A stretch of DNA of 64,000 bases from Phellopilus nigrolimitatus (GCA_021029095.1 JAJOHG010000058.1:62001-126000); one strand, 5' to 3'; shown: positions 34,746 through 46,772, numbered from the stretch's first letter. The notes: a model not told the origin generated them from the sequence alone. Translations and numbers: made by a program.

Positions 34746-36400
34746 TATCAGCGATATTCTGCACCGCAGTCTCCGACGGAAGTGATGAGCTTCCGGCCAT
34801 TCGACTGATTGAGAACTGCGTCGATGGCTCGTTGATCTTCAGTGGTTAGACTGAACGTAAAAACGCGCAGGTTATCATCAGTGTGTTCTGAGATTCCCAA
34901 GCGAGTGCCTGGAGACATTGTTCAATGTCATCGATATGATTTTCAAATTCTTGGGAGAAGGCACTCACCGACAATAACAGCGCCTACAAACGGATGCTCA
35001 AGAACCCATCGCGTGGCCACGTTGGCTATGCTGACTCCGCCGTGTCGGTCTCCGATTTTACGAAGTGCCGCAAGGAGAGCTTGAAATAGATCCCAATTGC
35101 CCCAAGCTTTGATGATCATGTCGAGGTACTATAACGAGTGCATCAACGGAGACGCATCATCGGAGCACATAAGTCATCGCGAAGCCTGTGCAAATATAGT
35201 GCAAATCGGACGGAGAACCCACCTTCCGCTGAGACGGGGTCATCGGACCCTTGTAAGCCTCCGGTTCCGGCTTTCCGAGCCACTCCTCCGCAAGGAAGCC
35301 GCCACACTGCATAGAAGATGGAAACCCAAAATAAAAAGACAGAAAATCGAATTAAAATTTTATCGACTTGTTCACGATGCGACGGGGACGGGAATCCGGG
35401 TTTAAGGTGAAGCTACTCACCAAGGTGCCGTATGTAAGAAGCTTCACGCCGTGCTTCTCGCAGACGTGCGCCATACCATGTAGGGGGCGCGTGTCGATCA
35501 GTGAGAACTTTTCATATAAAAATTAGCGAGGGAGACCAGCTATAACGGGAAGTCATGTTGCCTACCTGGACCTGGTTTGAGACGATGGCGCCAGGACCGA
35601 GTTGAGTGCAAATTTCATCTGTCCTGATTGAATCGAAGTTGCAAAGGCCAACGGCCTTGATGATGCCCTCCGCTTGCAGGTCCTTCAGGTGCCGGAGGGC
35701 CTCCAAATAACCCTTGTCGGAATAATCCTGCCAGTGAAACTGATACAAAAAATTAACCATCTTTCATTTGTTTGAGGTGAAAGACAGAGTGCGTACCTGA
35801 AGCAGGTCGATAGATTCTCCTCGCATCCGGACAAGACGCTCATTGATGGCGGCCTCGACAACAGCTCGGGAGGGAGTCGTTTGTCTAAAGACACACCATT
35901 TCGTCGCTCCGATCACGCTCGAGGGAGCTGCCAAGGACTCCCTGAACTCGCCCTAATAAATCTCCAACTCAGCCTCGATGTTAGGTCCGACAAAAAGCAG
36001 TGGAACTCACGAATAAGATTTCTGCGCTACCGTAGTGATCGGCTGGAAACATAAGTTCAGTCCTCAATTTATCTTTTAAAAGGAGAAATGAAGAACCATA
36101 CCCTATCAATCGTTAAGGAAAAGGTGGCAAGATGGTAGTTAGAAAGAAAGCGTCTGCATAGAAACTCGGCTAGGTGTAATTCAACTTGCCATGTCTGATA
36201 AAAATTTGTAATAAGCGAGAGTTACACTTCAACCACCACCACGATCACACACCGAATGCAATATAGCCCTCATCGACGTGACGTTTCATCTCTGTTCGTA
36301 TTCTGCTGACTGGCGCCGTTCCCCATGCATTGCTCGACAACTGCCAGAGACCGACAAAAAGTCGAGGGACAGTGAACGGACCGAGCTGAAATTTCTCCAT
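34746..36400 (-). CDS. Aldo/keto reductase
   Basis: This is a soluble NAD(P)H-dependent oxidoreductase of the AKR superfamily. The start at 36400 gives MEKFQLGPFTVPRLFVGLWQ; an upstream in-frame ATG at 36463 would add 21 residues. Exon 1 ends at 36253 with GYIAFG. The active-site stretch DMADHYGSAEILF is recovered only if a 5-nt exon (36190-36194) and a 1-nt exon (36102) precede the exon 36011-36042. Downstream blocks fit the family: FGEFRESLAAPSSVIGATKW, the substrate-strand segment DLLQ...FHWQDYSDKGYLEAL, the VGLCNFD strand, GAIVSNQVQFSLIDTRP, LLTYGTLCGGFLAEEWLG, and SIANVATRWVLEHPFVGAVI. It ends with GDCGAEYR (stop 34746), as in many fungal members. Asp, Tyr and Lys of the tetrad are then present. 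Substrate unknown. Confidence 0.87.
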
Positions 36401-37416
36401 TCTTCGTGGTCGACTTGCTTGACGGCGTTGAACACAAGCTTGGGATGGCGGGGTCTGAATCAATCGCGGAGGGGATGTCTGCTCGAGGTCGCTTGCTTTC
36501 TGTAACGGCTCGCACCACCCGCTTTTATACTGGCGGAAATGGTGCTTATGCGACTATCTAATGCTGTCCGGCGCTACAAGATACTCTTCTGAATAGACCA
36601 CTCGAGAGCAGGTTCACGTTTCTGTTCGGAACTGGGCCATGTCATGCCTCCCACGTCGAGCAAGATCTGGCCGCCTGATTGAGGGACGGCCGGGACATTG
36701 ATACACGCACTGAGGTTGAAACAAGCGGCCTTTGTGCTTTTTCGAGGCCCGGGCCTGGGTGGTGGTTGAACACCGGGCTGCGTTTGAAACCCCACTTGTT
36801 ATAGTAAGTATCTGGATATCGCGTGTCGTAGCCGATTATGCGCATACAAGGCAGATATGAATTTTTGCTTTCGGCAGGCCTGATCAGAAGGCGCTCACGG
36901 GGGACTACCACGAATGCAGGAAACAGTACGCATGACAGACATCCCACTCATCTCGCTCGTCTCTTCCGTGACTTGATCGTCAGGATGCACTCTTCTTCGA
37001 AGCTAGGGAAGCGGCCTTGGCTCGGTTTAAGCGTCAGCCCGGCATCTCGAACGTTTAATTGCCAGAAACCCAGCAAGCCACGTCTTCTACCCATCCGCAC
37101 TCTCCTGCAGTAACGATTTCCCGATTCGACGGCAGCTTCAGATCACAGGGCGATGGGCATCTGATTTGGTGTGGTCCAATGGAAGCTCTGACGTCGGCTT
37201 CTTGATTATAGACCCCCCACGACCTGCCTCAAATATAATACTTATGGGATACCAGGCAATTATAGACGGCGTGCTTTAAAAGTTGGAACCAGAGGGTGCA
37301 AACTGTACGCTCTACAACTCCCTCATCACAGACATGCCTGCCCCCGATGTCGACACATACGCCAAAGGCATGCGCCCAGCGCTCGGGCATGTGTAAGCCA
37401 TTTACCCTCACCTCAT
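36401..37416. other. Intergenic, possible minus-strand coding relic
   Basis: Two overlapping minus-strand frames at 36574-36947 contain segments that look protein-like (MRIIGYDTRYPDTYYNKWGF and GGQILLDVGGMTWPSSEQKR), but no start, splice chain or family could be established. Otherwise it is the space between two divergent genes. Confidence 0.3.
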
Positions 37417-38100
37417 ATGTCCAGCACTGCTCACGCCCACGCCGTTGCTAGGAATCTAATGGTCGACACGCTGATCGCCAATGCATCTGTCGACGAGCAA
37501 GTTGCCTCGTTACAATCCGGAGATACGATACTCAACTGATTTGGTATCATTCGCCCCAACAGCTTGCGCACCATCGTACGCTCCATGCTGGCAACCAGTC
37601 CACCTAGCGTCGCCTCCTCTTTCGTATCCGCTGCCCGCGGTTGCCTCAGCCAGTCCTTGCAGCGTGGCGTCGGAAAGCCGCCGATGCTCTTCGAGACGCG
37701 CGAAAGGCATATACCTGGGCACGGCCACGTCATCGATACCGCGCCAAGTGCTAAACTAAATGGCTTACTCGCGTACACGCGCACGCTGTACGGTGCTGGG
37801 ATGGGGTTTGACAGCATCGACATACTCGTGGGCATCGTACGCGCTACGACCGGGCTGCGCTGGGAACCTGACGACCGACTAGCGGACGAACTCGCTATCA
37901 TCGACGCCGACATCAGCCAGGCTGTCCAGAGCTGTAAGGAAGAACTTGCTGGCGGGAACGTCCGTGATGTGGGCGCTGCGCGATCTGCGTTACGCAAATT
38001 GCGCACGGCGCTTGCAGACTGTCGAGCAGAGGTCGAGGATTGGGGTGGCGAGTTCCCTTTCTCGAGAGGAAGTTCCAACGCGGAATGTTTGCAACTCTAG
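37417..38100 (+). pseudogene. Unknown helical protein with an in-frame TGA
   Basis: A single frame runs from ATG 37417 to TAG 38098-38100, interrupted once by TGA at 37537-37539 (between LQSGDTILN and FGIIRPNSLRTIVR). About 40 codons lie before the TGA and about 187 after it. The frame has good codon bias, especially GLLAYTRTLYGAGMGFDSID, VGIVRATTGLRWEPDDRLAD and KLRTALADCRAEVEDWGGEF. An intron ending CAACAG at 37561 would remove the TGA, but no GT donor with the right phase precedes it, so a nonsense mutation is more likely. A shorter product starting at ATG 37588 (MLATSPPSVASS) is also possible. I do not recognise the family. The product would be soluble and mostly helical. Confidence 0.5.
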
Positions 38101-41100
38101 TTTCCTTGTCGAAATGATAAATTGCGACTTTCATCGTATTGTTTCGTTCCCCTCGCATGTACGATAGTAAAATATACCTATGCAGCGACGAAATGCGGCG
38201 AATAGCAAGAGCGAAAGCTTGAGTTTGAGCATTATCGGCGATAGATGTGGATGAGCCCTAACTTGCATGTATGATGCATCATGAGTGAAGCGAAACGAGG
38301 GACGATTGTTGCACAGCGTCGTCGTATCTGTCCGAATTGCGACTCCCAGTCCCGTGAAGCTGTGTGACCCTTCCTCGGCAAGTGGCTCCATCAAATAAAC
38401 CATGCTCCGACTCAATTCATCGCTCCAAGTTAGCGAAAAAACACATATGCACAGCGCGAAAGCATCGTGCACACTCGCGTTTTTTTTTTGCCCTGATGAG
38501 CGCCCGCGATCACGCTGCACGCTGCTTGACTTTAGCGGCGCTAAAGGTATAAATTATTTCACAGGCAATGTGTGCATTTCGGGCGTTCAGCGGACATTTG
38601 TGTGATTGGCGTGGTTATAATGCTCTCTTTACGCTCGTCGTTTTGGGAATAAAAAATTCTTGTGGTCTATATTTATCTTCGCTGGTCCTCCGAGGACGTA
38701 ACCGTTTCGTCGACAGTCCTGCAACACCGGGCTCTATCGGAATATCGGCAAGGTTTTGACAGGGGCGATATGAATTTCCGGGTGATGCAGCGAAGCGAAA
38801 ATGGTCAGAAGTTGACCAGAAGTTGACCAGAACTGATCGATTTGCAGCCACAAACATGATTCTGAGGAGTATCAGCCGCTCAACTTAACCTCAGATCTTT
38901 GCACCCAACTGGGATCGAAAGTTGAGATGTTCACAGCTGCGATCCAGTCTTCATCGGCAGCATGAAAGAAATCAAAGGCTGTAAGTCCATTTCTTTTTCT
39001 GGGTCGAGAGTGAATCAGAACTCTATTCTTTTGATTCTTCTTCACGCCTCCAAGAAATAGAAGCATAATGCAAAACGTAAAGAACACGCCATGTGTCGCT
39101 CCGGCCTGTGTGTGCTACTCAGTGCTACTCAGAACAACCAGTTCCTGAATTATACAGGCGCTCTAACATTGCCTATCACCTGTCAGCAATGCTGAAAGGG
39201 AATCGAAGATCATCACGAACCTTTATACATTGCCCGCCGGGAGAAGTTTGTTTCGCCGGCCTTCCCCGATTTAAATCAGCGGGAGGACAATGTCTAAAAC
39301 ATCCAAAAGCTGCGGATGTCTTAAGCAACGGACCTGGTATCGGCGACGATCTGAAAGCTGAATGCATATGGTGGCTCCGGCGTGGAGCGAGGAGGACACC
39401 GGAACCTGAGGGGCCAACAAATTTCCTTTATATTACCCTGTTTTGCTAGAAAATTTCAGAACATAGGGATACAATCTTTTACGAATAAACTAATGAGAGA
39501 TGTCGGCTTCCAAGAGTATTTCAAAACTTCAAATTGAAGACCGGAGCCTGGGCAAGCACTTTCGGAACCCTCCAGTTGCCCCCGAGCCGTTCTTCTTCGT
39601 ATTCGTCTCCCAGGAGGAAATTCATATGCAGGGGTGACACAGGAGCTTCCGAGTCTCATTAAATACCGGTGACTTTGCCAGCACAGACGACCTTAGAGTA
39701 TAGACCGAGACAGACTGGTTCAGAGAATGGGGATAGCCAAGAGCAGAAATGAACGCCCGACTAGGTTTGAACTAGAGACCCTTGAGTCGCCGGGTTTCGT
39801 TGCATTGCTTGTTGCTATGATTCATGCTGAAAAGGAATGTCAGAGTGAAGATTGCGCAGCATATTTACAGAGTTCAATGTACTAGGCCTGTTTCAGAAAT
39901 TTAACCGTGTCGTGTGCGTGAAATCGAGTATGCGCAGGAAATGGATTTTGCCTTGCCTTTTGCTCTCGTGTATCATAACAAGTATGCGCACTTTCCCGGA
40001 TCAATGTAATCGCTAAACCCGCCACACAGCCTCCTGTTTTGGGTCACTTGAAACTCCCGCTCCGCAGCGAAAGAGGCTATGAGGCACAGTAGTCAGCGTC
40101 ACGTGCTCACACAAGAGAGGGTTCTTGAAAGCTTGCAAACTTGATATCACTGTCTTTGAAAAAAAGTAGACCCCGAGGACAACGAATGTTGCCGTAATGC
40201 ATACCGTCCTCGAGACATCGGACAAGCCTGCCCGCCGAGTAACTGAACTCACCGGCGTTCATACAAGCGGGTAAGTCCCCTGTGCCCGCTTCCGCTGCAC
40301 AGAAGCTGTCATGGGACGCTCAACGAGGTGCACATACTTGGTGATCTTGCTGGACCCTTGTGCGACTCGAGTTTATCTTGCGGCATGTTTCTCGCAAACA
40401 AATTACGCAACGCGTCCTATATCGAGGACAAAAATGACTGATAAGACTGGTAACTCGACTGTCTGATTGGAGCCAGTATTGAATCTTCTACAGGCCAGTT
40501 CTCCATTCGAGCGCATGAGGTTCCTTTCGGGTCTCAGTTTGAAGGCCGTAGATGAATGTTCAACGAAGCGCTGAGCATGGAACGTTCGGCAAGAGTTACA
40601 AAATGGTCTGACCAATCCAGTAGAGAACACACCTGGGTGCAATCGGCACGAGGCCAACTGGGCATCGCTGGCCGCAAGTTGATAAGCGGAAATACGAGTC
40701 GGGTCGTTATCGTGCAAGATAATCTATCGACATACCACTTTATTTACCAATTTCTTCTGACGTAGTCGCATTCGCAATCCTCATCGGCACAAGCCCGTCC
40801 GCTAGAGATGTTCGGCAATTGCTCGTGCGAAAGCGCGGCCGTCAGGCCTCAACAATCTCCGCAGCGCAAGATCGCCGAACTTACCTTCGGAGTACCTTGT
40901 AGAAAGCCCAGATCCACCACACCACTGTTTTCAGCTGTGCTGTCTGTCCCGCCGAAGGCCTGCGCTTATTTTCGATGACCGAAAAGGTATGAATGATGAC
41001 GAATCACCGACGCGGGATGAGCTGAACACGGACCCGTGGATCAACGGCCGAAGGGCATCAGAACGTCCAGAAAGCACGTTCCAAGTGCATGCGCAGTGAC

Positions 41101-43125
41101 TCATTCGGAAAACGTGAGCTTACTACGGCATCGCTTGAGGGGAAAAAGATTCAGTGGCGGATGCCCAAAATACATACAATGTCTTACCAGTGACTCTAGG
41201 ACAATTTCAGCGCATCACTGAGATATAGCGGCGCCTCGTGATACTCCTGGGCCGATCTGCAACCGCGTGCGCCCTCGGTATAGCAATCTCAAACCATTAG
41301 CGTATCCTGGGGAAAGTGGTTGACGTTTGTCGAACTTGATTGATGCGGAATGAGTGCGACAAATGTTTGAAGAAGTCCGTCTGCGAAACGTCCTTCACCA
41401 TTGTGAACACTCGTGTGTACTATTGAATATCGATCAAGCGCTACTTTGGGGTCAGAAATCACCGACCTGACCGGCAATCGTCTTTCAATATTGATAATTA
41501 TGGCCCATTGCCTTCAGCGACCCTGGAGGCTATCCGGACTACTCGGGAAATCAGAATGAACCATGTCGACATCGGTCACCATCTGGTATCCGGACTTTAC
41601 GTTTTTGTTTTGCCGTGAGTTCTCTTGTATTCTCTTTCTATTGCTATCTGCTGAAGGAAATCGTTTAATCATTTTCCCCCAGGAATTTACCTCATTCGGG
41701 TCTGATACGTCGAAACCCTGTCTTTAGAGGTGGTGGGGGACAAGCAGTCAGATAAGAGACGATTGTGGGAGATCAGCTTCCTCTGGATTAAGGGGAAGAA
41801 GAATACACGGGCTTTGAGCGTGTCCTCATGCAAATTGCCTCGAAGCATGGCAAGATGCGCGGGGAGAAGCCCGTGTTGCGTATGAGGGACGTTGGGACCG
41901 CGATATTCGGGTCACGAGAGAATGGAGGAATACAACGAATCGCCGCCGTGCGCATTCGAGCCTTGGAAATTAAATTGAAGGTGGAAACGAGGCCAGAAGA
42001 TAACCATCTGCCTGGGCGATCGTGCAAGCCGGCAAACAACCTGAAAACCGTGGCAAAGACTGAACCAAAGAAGCAGCAAGTTTGGACGGCGTGCTACTCG
42101 ACCCTTTCCTTGCGTTCGTTTCACTAGTTCGTGGTATTTATCCTAAGGAAGAGGTTCTTGGGGGCTGCGTACAAGGAAGGGTGCCCCTCATCAGTTTCGG
42201 TTGCGAAAACCAGGAAGATGAGATGCTCTATACCTGCTCTATGGGTTCAATTTTCCAAATAAGCAACGTGCACGGAGACAGCGGAATGAACCTAGTGACC
42301 TCAGCCTCTTCTACGACGATCATATTTTTTTTTCCCAGACGCGGATAGCCGGACGCCATTTCATATTCCCTTATATTGCGCCAATTCCAGTAAGCGAGAG
42401 TAGACTGAGATGCTGCAGCACTCTCCCCTGTTCTATCTCCGATATGCATGCAAGGCGGGCAACAAAGTCATGGAAGTTGATATTGATGTGATTTGACAAC
42501 AGGAGACCTCAAGTTGAGTAGCAGGGGAGTCAGTCCATTTTGTCTCCGGCAAGCTATAATCAAACAGCGTGGTTAAGATTTCGGCTTTCCGCTGTCCGCA
42601 GAATCGATGAGTAACGTCCGAATGCTTTTTCATCAATGAAATGGTTGAGCATTGTCCGAGTTGTGTTCGAAGAAAGTTCTTTTTCATTCAAGCCCAGCGG
42701 AGCCAACCGATATGAAAAAACGGAACAAAAATACCTATACTGTAAAAATCTGGGTGTCGATGCAATAAATCTCGAATGAATCAGCCGCGCTACGTACTCG
42801 AACGACTTGAGGGTTACGAAGGACTGTGCTACTCTTTACTTCTGATGAGCTCGAGGGCCTTCGGAGCTTGCTCAAAACAATCAACTCCCTAGTCATTTCG
42901 GCGATTTCCAAAATTGAGCGGGTTCAAAGGTTCAGCTTCAAGTCGTGCATTGTCTTCGGGGGCGGGGAGGAGCGCCAATTCCGTCGGGATCTGGGCGCTT
43001 GGAGGTTCAACCGTCACGTGCAGCCGAGGCACGGCAAATCCATTAGCCGGAGAGTTTTCAAACCTTTTAAGAAACAAATCTTCGCGCAAAAAAAAAAAAT
43101 CGCAGCGATACTCTGAGGTGTTATA
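38101..43125. other. Gene-poor region of about 5 kb
   Basis: No frame in this stretch shows codon bias, a domain, or a chain of exons. Short frames of 60-140 codons occur on both strands and look random. An 11-bp direct repeat (AGAAGTTGACC) occurs twice at about 38808-38830. The region may be decayed repeat sequence, but I could not identify a transposon family. Confidence 0.4.
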
Positions 43126-43200
43126 CAGTTGATTATCTCATAGTGCATCCGGTTCGTCCCCAGTTTCTTATGCATTAGCAAGTCTTATGCAATGGTATAT

Positions 43201-43227
43201 GTCACACATACGTCACGTATGTGTGAC
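43201..43227. repeat. 27-bp perfect palindrome
   Basis: Two 13-bp arms (GTCACACATACGT and ACGTATGTGTGAC) flank a single central C. It lies inside the left part of the inverted-repeat element. It could form a hairpin or bind a dimeric protein. Confidence 0.75.
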
Positions 43228-43355
43228 TTACACTGTGTTCTTGTCACGTTCGGTAAGTGAAATTTGAATTAACCGTAGGCCTGATTTTGCGAAGATTCGC
43301 AATCGTTGTGAAAGATGATTGTGCACACTTGAGTAAGATTACAATTATGAGATTT

Positions 43356-43610
43356 TTAGGCGTTGAAAAAAGAGCTCAATAAGTGTCCATGGCGTGCAGG
43401 TTTTCTGTGGTAAAATTGAATGGAGAGTAACCTGTTTATGGGAAGCCAAATGGAGTCGCTCCAAATGAGCGCGACGGACCCGCTCTGCGCGAAGCCGAAG
43501 AGGTGGGTCTGCGCGGGCCGCCACGCACATGTGGTTGTAAGGTGCGCGATGGCCGTCGAGAGCAGCGAGACACCCAGCGCGGGGTTCGGGTGACACGTAA
43601 GCGACGACAC
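43356..43610 (-). pseudogene. GC-rich coding fragment inside the inverted-repeat element
   Basis: The minus-strand frame reads ALGVSLLSTAIAHLTTTCAW then RPAQTHLFGFAQSGSVALIW and SDSIWLPINR. Third positions are almost all C or G, in sharp contrast to the A+T-rich ends of the element. It has no initiator or full domain. This looks like a piece of a host gene carried by the element, although I cannot name the family. Confidence 0.35.
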
Positions 43611-44131
43611 GGTTTCTGTCGCAGCTGCTTTACTTTTGCAACGTTGGCTGTCATATATATATTAGGATCACATCGAGGCCACCATGGAGGATGCCACCGC
43701 CGAAATGTAGTTAATTTGGCCGAGTTTTTGGTTCAATATAGATAGCCTCGAATAGTAAATTTATTAATGCATATCCTTATGCATTATTCGAGCTTATATT
43801 TTCTTGCAATTTCATATGCATTAGCGGGTTTATGCAAATGCAATATAAGATAATCAACTGTACTGTACAATGTAATTCTTTACCAACGCTGAGTGAGCAG
43901 AAGCATTATCAGACCACTTGTAAGTATCAGTAATCAGCTTGGACGGCACTGAGTCGGCATGACAGTGCTGACTGCTGGTTACCATAGAAGGAAGTTAGAC
44001 CGATGTTCTGCGGACTTCCGTGCTCACTCAGAAAGTTGTCTACACTCGGGACGCCCTCATGTACGCCCTCATGTACATAAACTAATCCATCTTTCGTCGA
44101 ATTTTGGTCTCAATCATCAGGATTCGGGGAC

Positions 44132-46143
44132 ATGGCAACCCATGACGCGGTACCGAAACCATCCACTCCGGACACCGACGACACAAGTATAGCTAACGCT
44201 ACTCGTAATGCCAGTGTGGACGAAAGGAAACTAGAGAACGGAAGGCCCGCGCACGATAGCATGGGGGAGAAGAGTGAGATGAAATTAGTGTCGCTCGAGC
44301 CTGAAGATGATCCCAAGAACATACCCCACTTTCGCAAGTGGCTGGTTGTGCTGGTCATCTCATCCGCGGCTTTGTGTGCTACCTGCACATCGTCAATAGT
44401 ACGTCCGTTACTTTACCACTCACCTAGTTTCTAATTTGCTTTTAGGCCGCATCTGCTGAAAGTGGCGAAGCGCTCGATTTTCATGTCTCGAAGGAAGTAA
44501 CCATCCTCGGAATCAGTCTCTACGTTGAAGGATTAGGCTGTGGGCCTCTACTGCTTGGTCCATTATCCGAGTTCTACGGTCGTAATCCCGTGTACTGGGT
44601 ATCCTACTTCCTCTTCTTCGTCTTTTCTTTCCCAGTCGCTTTCGCTCCAAATATCGGTACGTCCTTTTACCCCGACTAATATAAATACTCTTACTTATGT
44701 CTCGCCAGTCGTGTTTTTGATTTTTCGCTTTATCAGTGGGTTTGCTAGTTCAGCCTTCCTGAGCGTAGCGGGCGGAAGTGTAGGCGACATGTTCACAAAC
44801 GAGACGGTAGCAAGGTGAGCTTATGTGCTCTTCTCTCACGGGTCCTTGTAGTGAACATATTATAGCCCTATGGCTGTATATACCATATCTCCTTTTCTTG
44901 GACCGGTAGTGGGGCCGCTCATATCTGGGTAGGGTTCATCATAATTGAACTCAGACGGAGACGCACTGACAGTTTCGAATTAGGTTTATAAACCAACATT
45001 TAAATTGGCGCTGGACTTACCGAGTGCAAATAATCTGGACTTTCTTCGAGCTCCTAGCTCTCATTGCAGTAGGTAGTGAGGTTCTATTCATATCCTATTC
45101 ACGCTCATGATCTCGTGCGTACAGTTTGTTCCCGAAACTTTCCAACCTGCAATCCTTAAGCGAAAGGCTCAAAAGTGAGTATTCGCTCCCCTCATCAAAT
45201 CTTGTCAATTTATATATGTGCTAGAATTCGAAAGCACGAGCACATCGAAGTGTATGCGCTTCTCGAAGTCGAGAACAAAGGTCTACTCCATGCGATCACT
45301 GTCAGCTGTTACAAGCCTTTCGGCAAGTTTATTTTTCTAAAGTCTAACAAATGATTGGCTTTCTGACAGTTTTTGACACATTTCTAGAACTCCTCCTGTT
45401 CGACAGAATGGCGCTCATGTTGGACTTATGGAACGCGCTTGTTCTCGGTATCCTATATCTCGCCTTTCAAGCGTTCCCGATCATCTTCGGAGAGAAACAC
45501 GGCTTTAATGTGCAGATGACGGGCGTCAGTTTCCTTGGGATCGGCATCGGCCTTGTCTTAGGCACGCTCTCGCAGCCGCTCTGGAATAGGTACATCTGTC
45601 TTCAATTGACCTTGTTCATCGAAAATTTAGCCCATACACAGGCTCTATAAACGCGAGTCTCTGAAATACGGCGGGCGCCCGCCACCAGAGATGCGCCTTC
45701 TAATGGGCATGCCGGGCGGCATACTCGTCGCGATCGGGCTCTTCTGGATTGCATTCACCACGTTTCCGGGGGTGCACTGGATCGTGCCGCTCCTCGGGTC
45801 GGTGCCCTTCGGCACAGGCATCGTGTACGTCTTTACCGCGACGTTCACTTATCTCGTCGTTGCGTACCGCCCGATCGCCGCGAGTGCAATGGCCGCGAAC
45901 AGCGCGCTGCGCAGCTCGTTCGCGGCAGTCTTCCCACTATTTGCGGGACAGATGTATAATAGGCTAGGCACGGTTGGCGCAACGGCATTACTCGGCGGAC
46001 TGACGGCGGTGATGGCACCTTTACCGTCAGTTATTTGTTTTCTCGAAAGAAAAAGTGCTAATGGTCCTTTCTGACATCGCAGATTTATTTTCTACAAGTA
46101 CGGGGCGCGCATACGGGCGACCTCGAAATATGCTGTTGCCTAG
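44132..46143 (+). CDS. Major facilitator superfamily transporter, multidrug (DHA1) type
   Basis: This is a proton-coupled exporter of the plasma membrane. A hydrophilic N-terminus of about 65 residues (MATHDAVPKPSTPDTDDTS...) precedes about 12 helices spread over roughly nine exons, all in frame. Motif A appears as GPLSEFYGRNPVYWVSYFLF. The helix 4-5 region reads FRFISGFASSAFLSVAGGSV and is followed by VYTISPFLGPVVGPLISG, the antiporter motif C-like GPxxGPxxSG. Then come HLNWRWTYRVQIIWTF and VPETFQPAILKRKAQK, the typical central-loop entry. The C-terminal half includes RPFxLL-like YKPF-ELLLFDR, FGEKHGFN, and ends YKYGARIRATSKYAVA (stop 46141-46143). No lesion was found. Substrates cannot be predicted; drugs, toxins or secondary metabolites are typical. 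Confidence 0.9.
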
Positions 46144-46772
46144 AATCTGAGCAGCAGATTGTCAAGCTCTTCTTATATTCACATATTCTGTTCAATGCAT
46201 CAATTGAAAGCAGATGATCTTCTAATGGAACGAACATCTTTTATAGAGAGTACAGTTCCCGAAGCGCGCCGTTGGCTGAGATCCACGCGACAGATCGAGC
46301 ATCTATCATCAGCTGTTCGATCCATTTCGCCATTTTGCTATAGATATTTGGTTCAATACAAGTGAAGTTCATTTTAGGATCTACATCAACGACAAAAGTA
46401 ATCGCCATCTCTACGCTCTTCGACAGCTCGCTGATCCTGCGCTTAACCGCGCCTCGGCCGCAGATTCGCCCCAAAACAAACTGAGAAGTTAGATCCCGCG
46501 CCGCTCGACTGCGCCGAACCAGGCGGCGCTGGATGCGGTGACAAGACGGAGGCGATCAAAGGCGAATCTGCTGCTGCCATAAAGTCGATGACAACCGCAG
46601 CACGCCATGATCGAGTACTCAATTGAGGCTTGCTGATAAACCGCAGCGAGTTCAAAACAAAAACCCAGATGTGATCATGAAGTAGTCATCTGCAGCGGCC
46701 GAAATTGTGCCCGGGTCTCTCGCGGGCTGAGTGTTCTTCTCGAGGAAAGAAAAACTCAGGCCGGGCGCCGGG
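46144..46772. other. Intergenic between convergent genes
   Basis: Shared 3' region of the MFS and TFIIIC genes. It has only short unbiased frames. Confidence 0.45.

Larger units (their letters stand above)
43126..43860. mobile_element. 735-bp TA-flanked inverted-repeat element (mariner/pogo-type MITE)
   Basis: The left end begins CAGTTGATTATCTCATAGTG and the right end, read on the minus strand, begins CAGTTGATTATCTTATATTG. Together the imperfect terminal repeats match at about 21 of 23 positions. Each end is flanked by TA (43124-43125 and 43861-43862), the target duplication of Tc1/mariner and pogo elements, many of which also begin with CAGT. The interior has no transposase frame, so it would be non-autonomous. 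Subterminal zones contain repeated TGCATTAG and TATGCA motifs. The centre holds a GC-rich stretch with coding-like codon use, described separately. The assignment to the superfamily is inferred from the ends only. Confidence 0.7.

Noticed and set aside
39730..39830. tRNA-like motif on the minus strand (AGTTCAAACCTAG resembles a B box).
   Set aside because: The acceptor stem does not pair at the right spacing and no proper anticodon arm forms. It could be a decayed tRNA-derived element, but that cannot be supported.
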